Source: WQUF01 sp031549885 (lineage in GTDB: Bacteria; Bacillota; Clostridia; Clostridiales; Clostridiaceae). From it: a stretch of DNA of 64,000 nt. Each line of letters begins with the position of its first letter. Positions within the stretch are counted from its first letter, which is position 1. The position numbers and the translations under genes were made by a program. The notes under the pieces are model-generated. The model did not search any database and had not been told where the DNA came from. It saw nothing but the letters and a program-made list of their open reading frames with translations. Below, in pieces: positions 63,024 to 64,000 of the stretch. Location of the stretch: positions 1 to 64,000 of the forward strand of contig JAVBPD010000032.1 of NCBI GenBank assembly GCA_031549885.1, read 5' to 3'.

Positions 63024-63887
63024 TTAAGCAGGATCTTTAATATTATCTGTGGTATTAAACTTTTTACTAAGAAAAACAAAGAGGAGCGATATAAAAAGCC
63101 CTGTTATAATCATAATAGAACCTATAAGCCAATTAAAATTTATATCGTCTTTAGGTAATCCAAGATAAATGCTCACAAGTGAACCACACATAAATCCAAA
63201 TACCATAAAATAAGCAAAGCTATGATATCTATCGAATACAAATTTTGTAAGCCTAGAAAACAAGACCATAGCGGTAACAAAACATATTCCAACTACTAAA
63301 ATAATGGGAATGTTTATTGATTTTGCAGCTTGCATTAAAGGGTTATAAACTCCTAGTATCATTAAAATCATAGATATGCTCATTCCAGGGATCATGCTAG
63401 ATATACCTGCAATAGCACCGCAAATGCCAAAATAAAATAAACTGATGGAATCCTCAGAAACACCTTCCGTTTCAATGGCATTTGCCCTTAAAATTCCTAA
63501 AGTAAGCGCTATAGAAAATGCTATTAAAATTCCAAATATGTAGCGCTTTTTAAATCCATCTTTATTTGCATCTTTAAATACTACAGGTAAATTACCTGCA
63601 ATAAGAGCCATGAAAAGCAAATATGTGGCTTTTTCATAAGCTTCAAACAAATAGCTAAACACAAGGATAAATAAGATAAAGCTGATGATTGCTCCTATAC
63701 CCATGGGAAGTAAATAAAAAAAGTTTTTCTTAAAATTTTTAAAAGGATTGGATACAATATCAAGAAGTTTATCATAAATACCCATCATAACAGCCATGAC
63801 GCTTCCACTTACACCAGGTGCAAATACGCTTATTCCAAGAAAGAAACCACAAAAAACCCTATAGAAAAAATTTTTCAAGTTTATCAT
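63024..63887 (-). CDS. DUF368 membrane protein
   Basis: A 287-residue integral membrane protein with about eight helices of the DUF368 family: GISVFAPGVSGSVMAVMMGI near 19-38 and its echo IAGISSMIPGMSISMILMIL near 158-177, an internal repeat expected for the family. DUF368 proteins have been linked to undecaprenyl-phosphate translocation together with DedA proteins; that role would apply here by homology. Preceded by TAGGAGA; an upstream partial gene on the same strand ends 15 bases before its start. Confidence 0.88.
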   Translation of the reverse strand: MINLKNFFYRVFCGFFLGISVFAPGVSGSVMAVMMGIYDKLLDIVSNPFKNFKKNFFYLLPMGIGAIISFILFILVFSYLFEAYEKATYLLFMALIAGNLPVVFKDANKDGFKKRYIFGILIAFSIALTLGILRANAIETEGVSEDSISLFYFGICGAIAGISSMIPGMSISMILMILGVYNPLMQAAKSINIPIILVVGICFVTAMVLFSRLTKFVFDRYHSFAYFMVFGFMCGSLVSIYLGLPKDDINFNWLIGSIMIITGLFISLLFVFLSKKFNTTDNIKDPA

Positions 63888-63901
63888 TCTCCTAACTTTA
63901 G

Positions 63902-64000
63902 TTATTTAAAATAATCTAGAAAGTTCTTTTTAAAGCTTTCCCAAACCATAATCATTGAAACAAGAATTATAAGAAAAACAGGTAAAATATTTGATAAATT
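63902..64000 (-). CDS. C-terminal end of a membrane protein (runs off the right edge)
   Basis: On the minus strand an open frame enters from the right edge and stops at TAA (63902-63904). The visible 32 residues are a hydrophobic helix (NILPVFLIILVSMIMVW) followed by a short charged tail (ESFKKNFLDYFK). It ends 15 bases before the DUF368 start, so the two probably belong to one operon. Too little is seen to name it. Confidence 0.55.
   Translation of the reverse strand, partial: NLSNILPVFLIILVSMIMVWESFKKNFLDYFK

Noticed and set aside
1..64000. CRISPR arrays, tRNA and rRNA genes
   Set aside because: No regular repeat-spacer pattern and no cloverleaf or rRNA segment was seen; the only tandem repeat is the two-unit one near 46.4 kb.

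Overview
The window reads as a piece of chromosome from a low-GC, anaerobic Firmicute of the Clostridium type. Evidence: very AT-rich DNA, strong AGGAGG ribosome sites, frequent GTG/TTG starts, FeoAB iron uptake, a rubrerythrin, a GalT of the Firmicute type II class, a perfect CIRCE operator in front of hrcA-grpE-dnaK-dnaJ, and a Firmicute-style ethanolamine cluster with an ANTAR antiterminator regulator. No rRNA, tRNA or CRISPR array was seen. The species cannot be named from this.

Layout. 1-2.2 kb: mobile DNA, namely an edge-truncated DDE transposase with a DUF6431-type partner, then a decayed IS200/IS605 element (tnpA and tnpB fragments). 2.2-8.5 kb: a zinc-ribbon membrane protein, galKT, a DtxR-type regulator divergent from feoAB. 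8.5-12.3 kb: a mechanosensitive-type channel, an HD-domain protein, a small unknown, a secreted HAD phosphatase. 12.3-24.1 kb: a 14-gene ethanolamine utilisation (eut) cluster on the minus strand, in transcription order eutS-eutP-eutV-eutW-eutA-eutB-eutC-eutL-eutK-like-eutE-eutM-(terminator)-EutQ N-domain-eutH-eutQ. 24.2 kb: a 58-residue cysteine-rich KPVC-repeat peptide gene. 24.5-38.4 kb: HtrA-like protease without PDZ, nagA, an MFS transporter, a possible small RNA, a three-gene ABC exporter, a lipoprotein, a GyrI-like protein, YgiQ, a SpoVB/MurJ-like flippase, an RluA pseudouridine synthase and an M20 amidohydrolase. 38.5-44.8 kb: UvrD-like helicase, nicotinate phosphoribosyltransferase, Xer-type recombinase, PadR-like regulator, lexA with its SOS box, and a phytoene-synthase-like protein. 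45-49.8 kb: mostly unknown small genes, including a paralogous pair of one-helix membrane proteins, plus an orphan ParB-like protein and a GNAT acetyltransferase. 49.9-64 kb: DUF421/DUF4363/TPR trio, hemW, the hrcA-grpE-dnaK-dnaJ heat-shock operon, a DbpA-like helicase, a uridine-kinase-like protein, an unusual rubrerythrin and a DUF368 membrane protein.

How the parts work together. The eut genes encode an ethanolamine-catabolising microcompartment: EutH imports ethanolamine, EutBC (kept active by EutA) splits it to acetaldehyde and ammonia, EutE makes acetyl-CoA, and EutS/L/M/K form the shell. EutW senses and phosphorylates EutV, an RNA-binding ANTAR protein. I could read, in the leaders of eutS and eutA, dual hairpins with six-base loops carrying A1 and G4, each overlapping an intrinsic terminator. 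This matches the known EutV antitermination mechanism, and a TTGACA-17-TATTAT promoter precedes the eutS leader. The best candidates for new biology are the KPVC peptide, the split EutQ, the possible RNA near 28.2 kb, the paralogous membrane pair at 45 kb, the tailed rubrerythrin and the phytoene-synthase-like protein with a lost first aspartate motif.
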